From positions 1 to 15,851 of the forward strand of contig JAJPEB010000015.1 of NCBI GenBank assembly GCA_023252315.1: a stretch of DNA of 15,851 nucleotides. Reading direction: 5' to 3'. The notes beneath the pieces are model-generated. The model was given only the letters and a program-made list of their open reading frames with translations. It was not told the DNA's origin and searched no databases. Every line of letters starts with the position of its first letter. The first letter of the stretch is position 1. Source of the stretch: Candidatus Woesearchaeota archaeon (GTDB lineage Archaea > Nanobdellota > Nanobdellia > Woesearchaeales > UBA525). Shown one piece after another: positions 1 through 4,883 of this stretch. The translations under genes were made by a program, and so were the position numbers.

Positions 1-100
1 AGTTCTCGAGCGAGCGCACGGTGTGGATGCCGTAGTACGCGTCCGCGGGGACCTGCCTCTCGCCGAGCGCGTCCCTCTCCGTGCGTGCCTTGGCTGCCAT
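1..100 (-). CDS. Aspartate ammonia-lyase/class II fumarase family enzyme, N-terminal fragment
   Basis: This gene runs off the left edge; only its first 33 codons are present, read from an ATG at 100. The peptide begins MAAKARTERD, continues LGERQVPADAYYG and ends IHTVRSLEN. The E-x-D-x-LG-x-x-x-VPADAYYG-x-HT-x-R-x-x-ENF pattern is the conserved N-terminus of the aspartase/fumarase superfamily. Tyr-Tyr-Gly-x-His-Thr is closer to aspartase (AspA) than to fumarase C, which usually has W-G-x-Q-T-Q. Family knowledge: AspA deaminates aspartate to fumarate and ammonia, FumC hydrates fumarate to malate; both are soluble homotetramers. The signature and active-site loops lie outside the window, so the substrate cannot be decided. 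A TATA-like element lies about 31 bases upstream. The family call is safe; the aspartase choice is an inference. Confidence 0.85.
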   Translation of the reverse strand, partial: MAAKARTERDALGERQVPADAYYGIHTVRSLEN

Positions 101-126
101 GCGACGTCGCGATGCCTGGCGGGGAT

Positions 127-136
127 GCTTAAATAG
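127..136 (-). promoter_or_regulatory. TATA-like promoter of the aspartase-family gene
   Basis: On the minus strand this reads CTATTTAAGC. Its centre is about 31 bases before the ATG at 100, so transcription would begin within about 5 bases of the start codon, giving a leaderless or nearly leaderless mRNA. Confidence 0.55.
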
Positions 137-184
137 GTTGGGAGCGGAGGGAGGCCCAGGGAAAGAGGAGAACAGCCTGCGCCC

Positions 185-373
185 CTACTTCTTCCTGGCC
201 GCGTAGTACGACGCGACCGCGCCGAGCAGCGCGAAGGCGAACGCGATGAAGATCAGGATCCAGGCCTGCGAGGGCGTGAAGATCACGACGAGCGCGACGA
301 CGGGGATGAAGATGCCACCGAGCGACGCCGCGATCTTGACGTGCGGGCTCTCGTCCGGCTGCGCTCTCGCCAT
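185..373 (-). CDS. Small two-helix membrane protein, unknown function
   Basis: The predicted protein has 62 residues and starts MARAQPDESPHVKI. Two hydrophobic segments (about residues 14-33 and 36-57) are separated by a short TPSQAW turn, and the protein ends in AARKK. This makes a membrane hairpin with a positively charged C-terminus. I do not recognise a family. Two upstream in-frame ATGs exist (412 and 433). I chose 373 because a TATA box (GCTTATATCC on the minus strand) is centred 26-27 bases before it, the spacing seen at other genes here; the longer versions would start upstream of, or inside, the promoter. The gene is divergent from the eL44 gene. The region downstream (about 140-180) is pyrimidine-rich on this strand and could end transcription. 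The ORF, promoter and membrane segments are seen in the sequence; its role is unknown. Confidence 0.6.
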   Translation of the reverse strand: MARAQPDESPHVKIAASLGGIFIPVVALVVIFTPSQAWILIFIAFAFALLGAVASYYAARKK

Positions 374-394
374 GGGGCGCTCGCGGGCATCCAC

Positions 395-404
395 GGATAT
401 AAGC
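395..404 (-). promoter_or_regulatory. TATA box of the small membrane protein gene
   Basis: GCTTATATCC on the minus strand, centred about 26.5 bases before the ATG at 373. It decides the start codon of the 62-residue gene and lies back to back with the eL44 promoter. Confidence 0.65.
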
Positions 405-455
405 GTTGCCATGGCGCTTGCGGCGAGGAGCACGGCGCCGCCCGACGAGCGGAAT

Positions 456-465
456 CTTTATAAAG
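456..465 (+). promoter_or_regulatory. TATA box of the eL44-eS27 operon
   Basis: CTTTATAAAG, a near-consensus archaeal TATA box, centred about 26.5 bases before the eL44 ATG at 487. The spacing implies a leaderless transcript. Confidence 0.8.
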
Positions 466-486
466 CACTTGCCGTTCGCAGCGCGC

Positions 487-798
487 ATGAAAGTGCCCAA
501 GCAGCGCAAGCGCCACTGCCCCTCGTGCAACAAGCACACGGTGCAGAAGGTCACGCAGAACAAGGCCCGCGGCCGTTCCAGCGCGCACCCGCTCTCGCGC
601 GGCAGCACGAAGCGCATCCGCCAGCGCGGCCTGCGCCGCGGCTTTGGCAACCTGGGCAGGTACAGCAAGCCTCCCAAGCCGAAGATGACGGGCAAGAAGA
701 TGACGAAGAAGACGGACTTCCGCTACACGTGCAGCGTGTGCGGCAGGATGTTCACCCAGTCCGGCGGCATCCGGGCGAAGAAAGTGGAGATGGTCTAG
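487..798 (+). CDS. rpl44e: Large ribosomal subunit protein eL44 (L44e)
   Basis: This is a 103-residue structural protein of the 50S subunit, located near the E site in archaeal and eukaryotic ribosomes. It starts MKVPKQRKRHCPSC and carries a four-cysteine zinc ribbon, CPSC at residues 11-14 and CSVC at 82-85. Between them is a very basic segment with a long Arg/Lys/Gly-rich loop. Length and cysteine spacing match the family. An in-frame ATG 81 bases upstream is rejected: it precedes the TATA box and gives a tail that eL44 proteins lack. The stop codon is followed after one base by the eS27 ATG, so the two are cotranscribed. The pair eL44-eS27 is a well-known archaeal arrangement. Confidence 0.97.
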   Translation: MKVPKQRKRHCPSCNKHTVQKVTQNKARGRSSAHPLSRGSTKRIRQRGLRRGFGNLGRYSKPPKPKMTGKKMTKKTDFRYTCSVCGRMFTQSGGIRAKKVEMV

Positions 799-799
799 A

Positions 800-979
800 A
801 TGAAGCGCGAGCCCGTGAGCAAGTTCATCCGCGTCAGGTGCGGCAAGTGCAAGAACGAGCAGGTCATCTTCGGCAAGGCCGCGATGAAAGTCAGCTGCCT
901 CGTGTGCCAGGAGCCGCTCGCGAGCTCGACCGGCGGCAGGACGAAGGTCGACGCGCAGATCCTGGAAGTCCTCGAGTAG
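800..979 (+). CDS. rps27e: Small ribosomal subunit protein eS27 (S27e)
   Basis: This 59-residue 30S protein has a C4 zinc ribbon: C14-GK-C17 and C33-LV-C36. It starts MKREPVSKFIRVRC, and a conserved ASSTGGRTK segment follows the second cysteine pair. Length is normal for an archaeal eS27. It begins one base after the eL44 stop codon (TAG-A-ATG), and a GGAG stretch lies about 10 bases upstream inside the end of eL44. Both proteins sit in the ribosome and both need zinc. In many archaea aIF2 alpha follows directly; here an opposite-strand gene intervenes and a T-rich stretch follows the stop. Confidence 0.95.
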   Translation: MKREPVSKFIRVRCGKCKNEQVIFGKAAMKVSCLVCQEPLASSTGGRTKVDAQILEVLE

Positions 980-993
980 ATCTCCAGTTCGTA

Positions 994-1002
994 CCTTTTC
1001 TT
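994..1002 (+). terminator. Possible T-rich terminator after eS27
   Basis: CCTTTTCTT lies 15-23 bases past the eS27 stop, in otherwise very G+C-rich DNA. Archaeal RNA polymerase can terminate at T-rich tracts without a hairpin. The tract is short, so the call is tentative. Confidence 0.35.
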
Positions 1003-1010
1003 GAAGACGC

Positions 1011-1544
1011 CTAGTCATCGACGCGCATCGACTGCGTCTCGAAAACATTGTACTTGCGCTCCTCTTTCGCGATCTGCCTGTAGACGCGCGTGATCGGGGA
1101 TCCGAGCTCCATCGGGATGCCGTGCCCGCCTCCTCGCGCCCTCACCCTGAAGCCTTCTGAGAACGCGACCCAATCCGGCCGTGCGTACGAGATGTCTTCC
1201 AGTTCGCATGCGATCCCGAACGGGAGATAATCCTGGTGGAAGCGGAGCGAGAAGCCGAAGAGCGGCCCTTGCGCGAGCGCGCGCAGCACGGCGGCGGCGC
1301 CCTCCTCGGACGCGAGGTGCTCGAGGCGCATGACTCCGCCGTCCTTCTGGACCGGGACGCTTGGCGCGAGGCTGCCGAGGAAGCGCATAGGGACCGGAGG
1401 CCTGCCCGACGACTCAAGGGCGAGCGTGAACAGCCCCGTCCTCGTGTCGAGCTGATACCTTCCCCTCGCGGTCTCGAAGATATCTTCCCGGTACCTGGGG
1501 AGCGCGACAGTCATGTCGACGCTCGTGTCGGATCCGTCATCCAT
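1011..1544 (-). CDS. Unrecognised 177-residue protein inside the translation gene block
   Basis: The protein starts MDDGSDTSVDMTVALPRY. It has no signal peptide, membrane segment, metal motif or repeat that I can see. It looks like a soluble mixed alpha/beta protein with short conserved-looking stretches such as LFTLALESSG, MRFLGSL, FGFSLRFHQDYLPFG and RVYRQIAKEERKYNVFETQ. I do not recognise a family. The reading frame stays open further upstream (ATGs at 1589 and 1640). I chose 1544 because a strong TATA box (minus strand TTTATAAA, 1567-1574) is centred about 26 bases before it; the longer starts would place the promoter inside the gene. It is convergent with eS27 and divergent from aIF2 alpha, splitting a normally contiguous operon. 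Strong G/C third positions support real coding. Function unknown. Confidence 0.75.
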   Translation of the reverse strand: MDDGSDTSVDMTVALPRYREDIFETARGRYQLDTRTGLFTLALESSGRPPVPMRFLGSLAPSVPVQKDGGVMRLEHLASEEGAAAVLRALAQGPLFGFSLRFHQDYLPFGIACELEDISYARPDWVAFSEGFRVRARGGGHGIPMELGSPITRVYRQIAKEERKYNVFETQSMRVDD

Positions 1545-1566
1545 GCGGGCGGGGAGCCGCACGCTC

Positions 1567-1574
1567 TTTATAAA
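1567..1574 (-). promoter_or_regulatory. TATA box of the 177-residue unknown gene
   Basis: TTTATAAA within an A+T-rich stretch (1565-1579), centred about 26 bases before the ATG at 1544 on the minus strand. No plus-strand start fits the same element, so it is assigned to the minus strand. Confidence 0.7.
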
Positions 1575-1647
1575 ATATTCAAGATTCATCACTTCAAAGG
1601 AGTACGCAGGGGGAGCGCACTCGCCCGACGAGAGGCGCATGCGCAGC

Positions 1648-1656
1648 CTTTAAAAA
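1648..1656 (+). promoter_or_regulatory. TATA box of the aIF2 alpha-Nop10 operon
   Basis: CTTTAAAAA, centred about 27 bases before the aIF2 alpha ATG at 1679, implying a leaderless transcript. Its presence shows that aIF2 alpha is transcribed separately from eL44-eS27 here. Confidence 0.75.
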
Positions 1657-1678
1657 CCCCCGACCGTTCCTCCACGCC

Positions 1679-2470
1679 ATGTTCTACCGCAAGAACGGCT
1701 GGCCGGAAGAGGACGAGCTCGTGCTGTGCACCGTGACGAGCGTGCAGTACAACAGCGTGTTCTGCGACCTCGACGAGTACCCGGGCAAGGGCGGCATGAT
1801 CCACATCTCGGAGGTCACCGCGGGGCGCATCCGCAACATCCGCGAGTTCGTGCAGGAGGGCCGCAAGGTCGTCTGCAAGGTGCTGCGCGTGGACCAGCAG
1901 CGCGGCCACATCGACCTCTCCTTGCGCCGCGTCAACGAGCGCCAGCGCATCGAAAAGGGCCAGCAGCTCAAGCAGGAGGCGAAGGCAGAGAACCTGCTCG
2001 TGCACCTCGCGAAGGAGCGCAAGAAGGACCCGCAGCAGTTCTACGACGAGGTCGCGCCCGCGCTGCTCGAGGGCTACGAGTACGTGCACCAGGCGTTCGA
2101 GGACATCGTCGACGACAGCTTCACGCTCAAGGACACGAAGCTCGACAAGAAGCTCGGCGAGGACATCGAGAAGCTCGTGCGCGAGCGCATCAAGCCCAAG
2201 GAGGTCCAGATCGAGGGCGTGTTCGAGATCACGACGTTCGCGGAGGGCGGCGTCGACATCGTCAAGGACGCGCTCCTCAAGGCGCACAAGGCCGCGCAGC
2301 CCGGCGACGTGCGCTACCTCGGCGGCGGCAGCTACAAGATCTCCGTCACGGCGGAGGACTACAAGATCGCGGAGAAGCGCCTCAAGGAGGCGATCGGGAT
2401 CGTCGAGGAGCGCTTCGAGAAGGTGCCGACGAGCGACGTCAAGTTCACGCGCATCGAGCAGCCGAAATGA
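1679..2470 (+). CDS. eif2a: Translation initiation factor aIF2 subunit alpha
   Basis: Alpha subunit of the heterotrimeric factor that brings initiator Met-tRNA to the small ribosomal subunit. The 263 residues match the usual archaeal length. Residues about 10-86 form the S1/OB-fold RNA-binding domain (GDE-like EEDELVLCTVTSV start, GGMIHISEV, VCKVLRVD, HIDLSLRRV). Residues about 87-175 are the helical domain, and 176-263 are the alpha/beta domain that contacts the gamma subunit (EGVFEITTFAEGGVDIVKDAL and GGGSYKI). The start is fixed by a TATA box 27 bases upstream. The stop codon overlaps the Nop10 start in an ATGA arrangement, so the two are translationally coupled, as in many archaea. Confidence 0.96.
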   Translation: MFYRKNGWPEEDELVLCTVTSVQYNSVFCDLDEYPGKGGMIHISEVTAGRIRNIREFVQEGRKVVCKVLRVDQQRGHIDLSLRRVNERQRIEKGQQLKQEAKAENLLVHLAKERKKDPQQFYDEVAPALLEGYEYVHQAFEDIVDDSFTLKDTKLDKKLGEDIEKLVRERIKPKEVQIEGVFEITTFAEGGVDIVKDALLKAHKAAQPGDVRYLGGGSYKISVTAEDYKIAEKRLKEAIGIVEERFEKVPTSDVKFTRIEQPK

Positions 2471-2640
2471 CGATCGAGATCCTCAAGTGCCCCGCGTGCG
2501 CGTCGTACGGGCTTTCTCCCGCATGCGCGTGCGGCGGCAAGCGCACCGCGGTGCTCCCGCCCAAGTACAGCCCCGAGGACAAGTACGCGTCGTATCGCAG
2601 GCAGTACAAGGAGATGCACCCTCAGCCCAGGCGCGCGTAG
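2467..2640 (+). CDS. nop10: Ribosome biogenesis/H-ACA RNP protein Nop10
   Basis: This 57-residue protein starts MTIEILKCPAC. It has an N-terminal zinc ribbon (C8, C11, C20, C22) followed by the family signature PPKYSPEDKYASYRRQYKE. In H/ACA ribonucleoproteins, Nop10 binds the pseudouridine synthase Cbf5 and stabilises the guide-RNA complex that modifies rRNA. The second half of the ribbon, CAC, is shorter than the more usual C-x-x-C, so metal binding may be altered. The start codon overlaps the aIF2 alpha stop by four bases (ATGA). The aIF2 alpha-Nop10 pair is a standard archaeal gene order. Confidence 0.93.
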   Translation: MTIEILKCPACASYGLSPACACGGKRTAVLPPKYSPEDKYASYRRQYKEMHPQPRRA

Positions 2641-2684
2641 GGCATGTGCCGATCCCATTTCTCCCGAGCGCCCGTCCGGAAACG

Positions 2685-2692
2685 TTTATAAA
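2685..2692 (+). promoter_or_regulatory. TATA box of the three-gene membrane/cysteine-rich operon
   Basis: TTTATAAA within AACGTTTATAAAGG, centred about 28 bases before the ATG at 2717. It excludes an in-frame GTG at 2705, which would lie only about 16 bases from the box. Confidence 0.7.
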
Positions 2693-2716
2693 GGTCGCTC
2701 CACGGTGAGATCCCCG

Positions 2717-3184
2717 ATGGGTCTCCACCACAGGCACAAGCAGCGCGTGGTCACGACCCTCATGCTGCTCATGGCGCTCGCGCTCGCAGCAGACACCTTC
2801 GTCATCGTCGCGCGCTGGGCGAGCCTCGACGTCGCGCTGCTGTGCGCGTTCACGATCGCGATCGGGATCACGACGGCGTACCAGCTCTACAACCGCCGCT
2901 ACAGCCACGAGCACCTCACGCTCGTCAACACGCTCACGCAGGCCTTCCTCGGCAGCGTGCTCTTCGCGAGCTGCATCCTCGTGCTCGTCCTGCGCCTCTT
3001 CGTCGACATCGACATCGTCGGGATCTCGCTCTTCCTGAGCCTCATCGTCATCGTCCTCACCTTCGCGTTCCTCCGCAAGTTCGACGCCTACCTCGAGTCC
3101 GAGGTTCAGTCGCGCTTCCCCATGGGCCACGTGCCCGCGGCGCCCGCGCGCGGCGAGGGGAAGAAGAGGGGGCGAGAGGCGTGA
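2717..3184 (+). CDS. Four-helix integral membrane protein, unknown function
   Basis: The 155-residue protein starts MGLHHRHKQRVVTT. It has four hydrophobic segments (about residues 11-33, 37-56, 72-95 and 99-119) and a soluble, basic C-terminal tail rich in Gly, Lys and Arg. Its short histidine/arginine N-terminus and KKRGREA C-terminus suggest both ends face the cytoplasm. I do not recognise a family. A GTG 12 bases upstream could add four residues, but promoter spacing favours the ATG. Its stop codon overlaps the next gene by one base (TGATG), making it the first gene of a coupled trio with two exported cysteine-rich proteins. It could be an envelope component that works with them. That partnership is an inference from the overlap. 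Confidence 0.8.
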   Translation: MGLHHRHKQRVVTTLMLLMALALAADTFVIVARWASLDVALLCAFTIAIGITTAYQLYNRRYSHEHLTLVNTLTQAFLGSVLFASCILVLVLRLFVDIDIVGISLFLSLIVIVLTFAFLRKFDAYLESEVQSRFPMGHVPAAPARGEGKKRGREA

Positions 3185-3765
3185 TGCGCGCCAGGAGAGG
3201 GACCGAGAAGCCCATCGAGATCTTCGTCGCGCTCTTCATCATCCTCGCGGTCGCGCTCGTGATGATCAAGCTCTTCGAGGGCCAGATCGCGCACAGGCAG
3301 GACGAGCTCGCGCTCACGCAGCAGGAGCAGCAGGCCCAGGGGCTGCGCGAGAAGGTCGAGCTCTCGTGCGAGCAGAAGTGCACGGACGCCGGCAACAACG
3401 GCTGCAGCCTCGCGAGCCTCGCGAGCCTGTGCGTCTACGGCTCGCGCGACATCCTCGGCAACGGCCAGTTCGTCGACCTCAACAACGACAGGCTCGACGA
3501 CTACGACACGACGCTGCTCGCGGGCGTCGGCGTGTGCGAGGACCGGCTCTACTGCTTCCAGATGATGAGCAGCTGCTGCACGAAGGAGATCAGCGCGCGC
3601 TCGTGCAGGTCGATCCTGCGCGACTACTGGACGAGCACGGGCGTCATCTCGTCCGACGACGAGCTGCAGGGGCGGCTCGCGCAGCTCGTGCCCGCGGGCG
3701 AGTGCAGCGACGACCCGTTGCGCTGGGACAAGCGCCCCGAGTGGACCGGCGGCGCGGGCGAGTGA
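3184..3765 (+). CDS. Membrane-anchored, cysteine-rich extracytoplasmic protein
   Basis: The 193-residue protein starts MRARRGTEKPIEIF. One hydrophobic helix (about residues 13-31) follows the basic, prepilin-like Arg-Gly stretch; an acidic residue at position 12, six after the Gly, resembles class III signals but is offset by one. The helix continues into a Glu/Gln-rich, probably coiled segment (about 33-58). The rest carries ten cysteines (62, 66, 74, 83, 118, 124, 131, 132, 141, 174), expected to form disulfides outside the cell. Residues 98-108 (DLNNDRLDDYD) resemble a dockerin-type or EF-hand calcium loop. The ATG overlaps the previous stop (TGATG), and its own stop overlaps the next start the same way. 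I do not recognise a named family; a pseudopilin-like or surface-adhesion role is possible. Confidence 0.82.
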   Translation: MRARRGTEKPIEIFVALFIILAVALVMIKLFEGQIAHRQDELALTQQEQQAQGLREKVELSCEQKCTDAGNNGCSLASLASLCVYGSRDILGNGQFVDLNNDRLDDYDTTLLAGVGVCEDRLYCFQMMSSCCTKEISARSCRSILRDYWTSTGVISSDDELQGRLAQLVPAGECSDDPLRWDKRPEWTGGAGE

Positions 3766-4136
3766 TGGTGCGGCGCGCCTTCCTCCTCCTCGTCCTCTTC
3801 CCGCTCCTGCTCTCGCAGTACGCCTGCGTGCAGCGCGAGGCCCCTCCCCCGACGCTCGCCCAGCGCGCGGCAGCCCTCAAGGGCGCATGCAACGCCGCCT
3901 GCGGGAACGCGACCTCGATCTCGATCTCGCTGCCGCCCCACGGCCTGCTCTACGCGACGCAGGACGCGATATGCGTGCGCACGGACGACGGGCGCGCCCT
4001 GCTCTCTTGCGGGACGTGCTCGTGCGGGGGCTACGGCCTCTCCGCGGGCGAGCTCGCGCGCTCGGACGACAGGGAGCGCAACGTCACGTGCGCGTTCTCG
4101 TCGGATGGCGACTCGCTGCGCGTGACGTGCGCGTGA
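3765..4136 (+). CDS. Small secreted cysteine-rich protein, possible lipoprotein
   Basis: The 123-residue protein starts MVRRAFLLLVLFPLLLS, a clear signal sequence (two arginines, then a hydrophobic core to about residue 17). A cysteine at 21 (SQYAC) could be lipidated, but the preceding residues fit a lipobox poorly. The mature part has eight more cysteines (42, 46, 70, 82, 85, 87, 109, 122), an even number that would allow four disulfides, and two N-glycosylation sequons (NAT, NVT). The gene starts on the stop codon of the previous one (TGATG). I do not recognise a family. Its position suggests it is made together with, and may bind, the membrane-anchored cysteine-rich protein; that is an inference. 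Confidence 0.75.
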   Translation: MVRRAFLLLVLFPLLLSQYACVQREAPPPTLAQRAAALKGACNAACGNATSISISLPPHGLLYATQDAICVRTDDGRALLSCGTCSCGGYGLSAGELARSDDRERNVTCAFSSDGDSLRVTCA

Positions 4137-4138
4137 GC

Positions 4139-4167
4139 GAGCCTACGAGGCCGTAACGGGCAGGCTC
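4139..4167 (+). other. Weak inverted repeat after the cysteine-rich operon
   Basis: GAGCCT (4139-4144) and AGGCTC (4162-4167) can pair across a 17-base loop just past the stop at 4136. No T-run follows, so it is only a possible 3' end element. The 166-base gap 4137-4302 otherwise shows only the polypyrimidine tract of the pilin gene on the other strand. Confidence 0.2.
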
Positions 4168-4242
4168 CTGGCGCCTCCGCAGTCATTCTTCCGTCGATTC
4201 CCCGCACAGAGCGCAGGCTGCGCACAGGGATCGTCCGGGAAC

Positions 4243-4292
4243 GGGGGAAGAGAAGGGCGAGAAGGGAATAGAAAGAGGGAAGAAAAGGAGGA
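4243..4292 (-). terminator. Pyrimidine-rich terminator tract after the pilin gene
   Basis: On the minus strand this is an almost unbroken run of C and T with T3-T4 clusters, beginning about 10 bases past the pilin stop. Repeated short T-runs without a hairpin fit archaeal intrinsic termination. The asymmetry (purines on plus, pyrimidines on minus) is striking against the surrounding sequence. Confidence 0.5.
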
Positions 4293-4302
4293 TGCTGGAG
4301 GC

Positions 4303-4776
4303 CTACGCCTCGACGCGCGCCTGGATGCTGCCCGAGCCCGTGTGGCTCACGCTCTCGCCCGACTTCACGTACGTGATGTCGTACGTCGCGCGGAAGCGGT
4401 TGCCGTTGCCGAGCGGGCCGCATCCCGTGGGCAGGCTGCCGCCGTCCCAGATGAGGGTCGCCGTGTTGCCGTTGATCACGGTGCTCGCGGCCCCGCTCGT
4501 CGCGTTCGCCACGTTCGTGCCGCCGTTGCAGCTGATCGTGACGCCCGAGAGGGCCACGTCGACGCCGGCGCTGTTCTGGAGCTTCATGAACACGGTCGTG
4601 CTGTTCACCTTGTACTCAGTGCAGGCGAACGGGGGGTTCGCGGTGCACTTGTCCGGGAGGAACTTGTCCGGAGAGAGCACGCCGAAGTACGCGAGCGCGC
4701 CGATCGCCGCGAGGACGACGAGGATCGCCCAGCCGTACGTCATCAGGAATTCCATTGCTGCTTGTCCTTTTCTCAT
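4303..4776 (-). CDS. Class III signal-peptide type IV pilin (major pilin candidate)
   Basis: The 157-residue protein starts MRKGQAAMEFLMTYGWAILV. K-G-Q-x-x-x-E-F is the archaeal class III prepilin motif: cleavage is expected after Gly4, leaving Gln at +1 and Glu at +5 of a hydrophobic helix (to about residue 31) that forms the fibre core. The remainder is a predicted beta-rich head with four cysteines (44, 52, 83, 109) and several N-x-S/T sequons. The start is supported by a GAGGTG Shine-Dalgarno seven bases upstream. The gene lies downstream of the pilus ATPase and TadC-type genes, has its own TATA box, and is followed by a pyrimidine tract. The pilin identity is secure; the adhesive function is inferred. 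Confidence 0.93.
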   Translation of the reverse strand: MRKGQAAMEFLMTYGWAILVVLAAIGALAYFGVLSPDKFLPDKCTANPPFACTEYKVNSTTVFMKLQNSAGVDVALSGVTISCNGGTNVANATSGAASTVINGNTATLIWDGGSLPTGCGPLGNGNRFRATYDITYVKSGESVSHTGSGSIQARVEA

Positions 4777-4783
4777 GAGATTG

Positions 4784-4789
4784 CACCTC
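4784..4789 (-). promoter_or_regulatory. Shine-Dalgarno site of the pilin gene
   Basis: GAGGTG on the minus strand, seven bases before the ATG at 4776. It matches the archaeal anti-Shine-Dalgarno sequence perfectly and fixes the pilin start. With the TATA box near 4845 it implies a leader of about 42 bases. Confidence 0.75.
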
Positions 4790-4836
4790 ACAGGGCCACC
4801 TTTGACACCGAAGTTATTGACGGGAAACCGGTGGAG

Positions 4837-4852
4837 AACATTTATAAATGTT
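4837..4852 (-). promoter_or_regulatory. TATA box of the pilin gene inside a perfect 16-bp palindrome
   Basis: AACATTTATAAATGTT is a perfect palindrome whose middle, TTTATAAAT (4841-4849), serves as the TATA box. Transcription leftward would start near 4818. The flanking symmetry beyond the TATA core could be an operator or chance. Confidence 0.7.
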
Positions 4853-4883
4853 GCGGAGCGGCGGCAGGGCGCGCCCCTCTCCG

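Noticed and set aside
1726..2640. Long plus-strand frame overlapping aIF2 alpha and ending at the Nop10 stop
   Set aside because: Only its last 57 codons are real (Nop10); the rest is an out-of-frame shadow of aIF2 alpha.
3406..3429. Tandem 9-base repeat AGCCTCGCG (two and a half copies)
   Set aside because: It encodes a Ser-Leu-Ala repeat inside the anchored cysteine-rich gene; too short and in frame, so likely coding slippage with no separate function.
4137..4302. Possible tRNA or small RNA gene in the gap after the cysteine-rich operon
   Set aside because: No T-loop GGTTCGAAT-like sequence or cloverleaf arms could be found on either strand.
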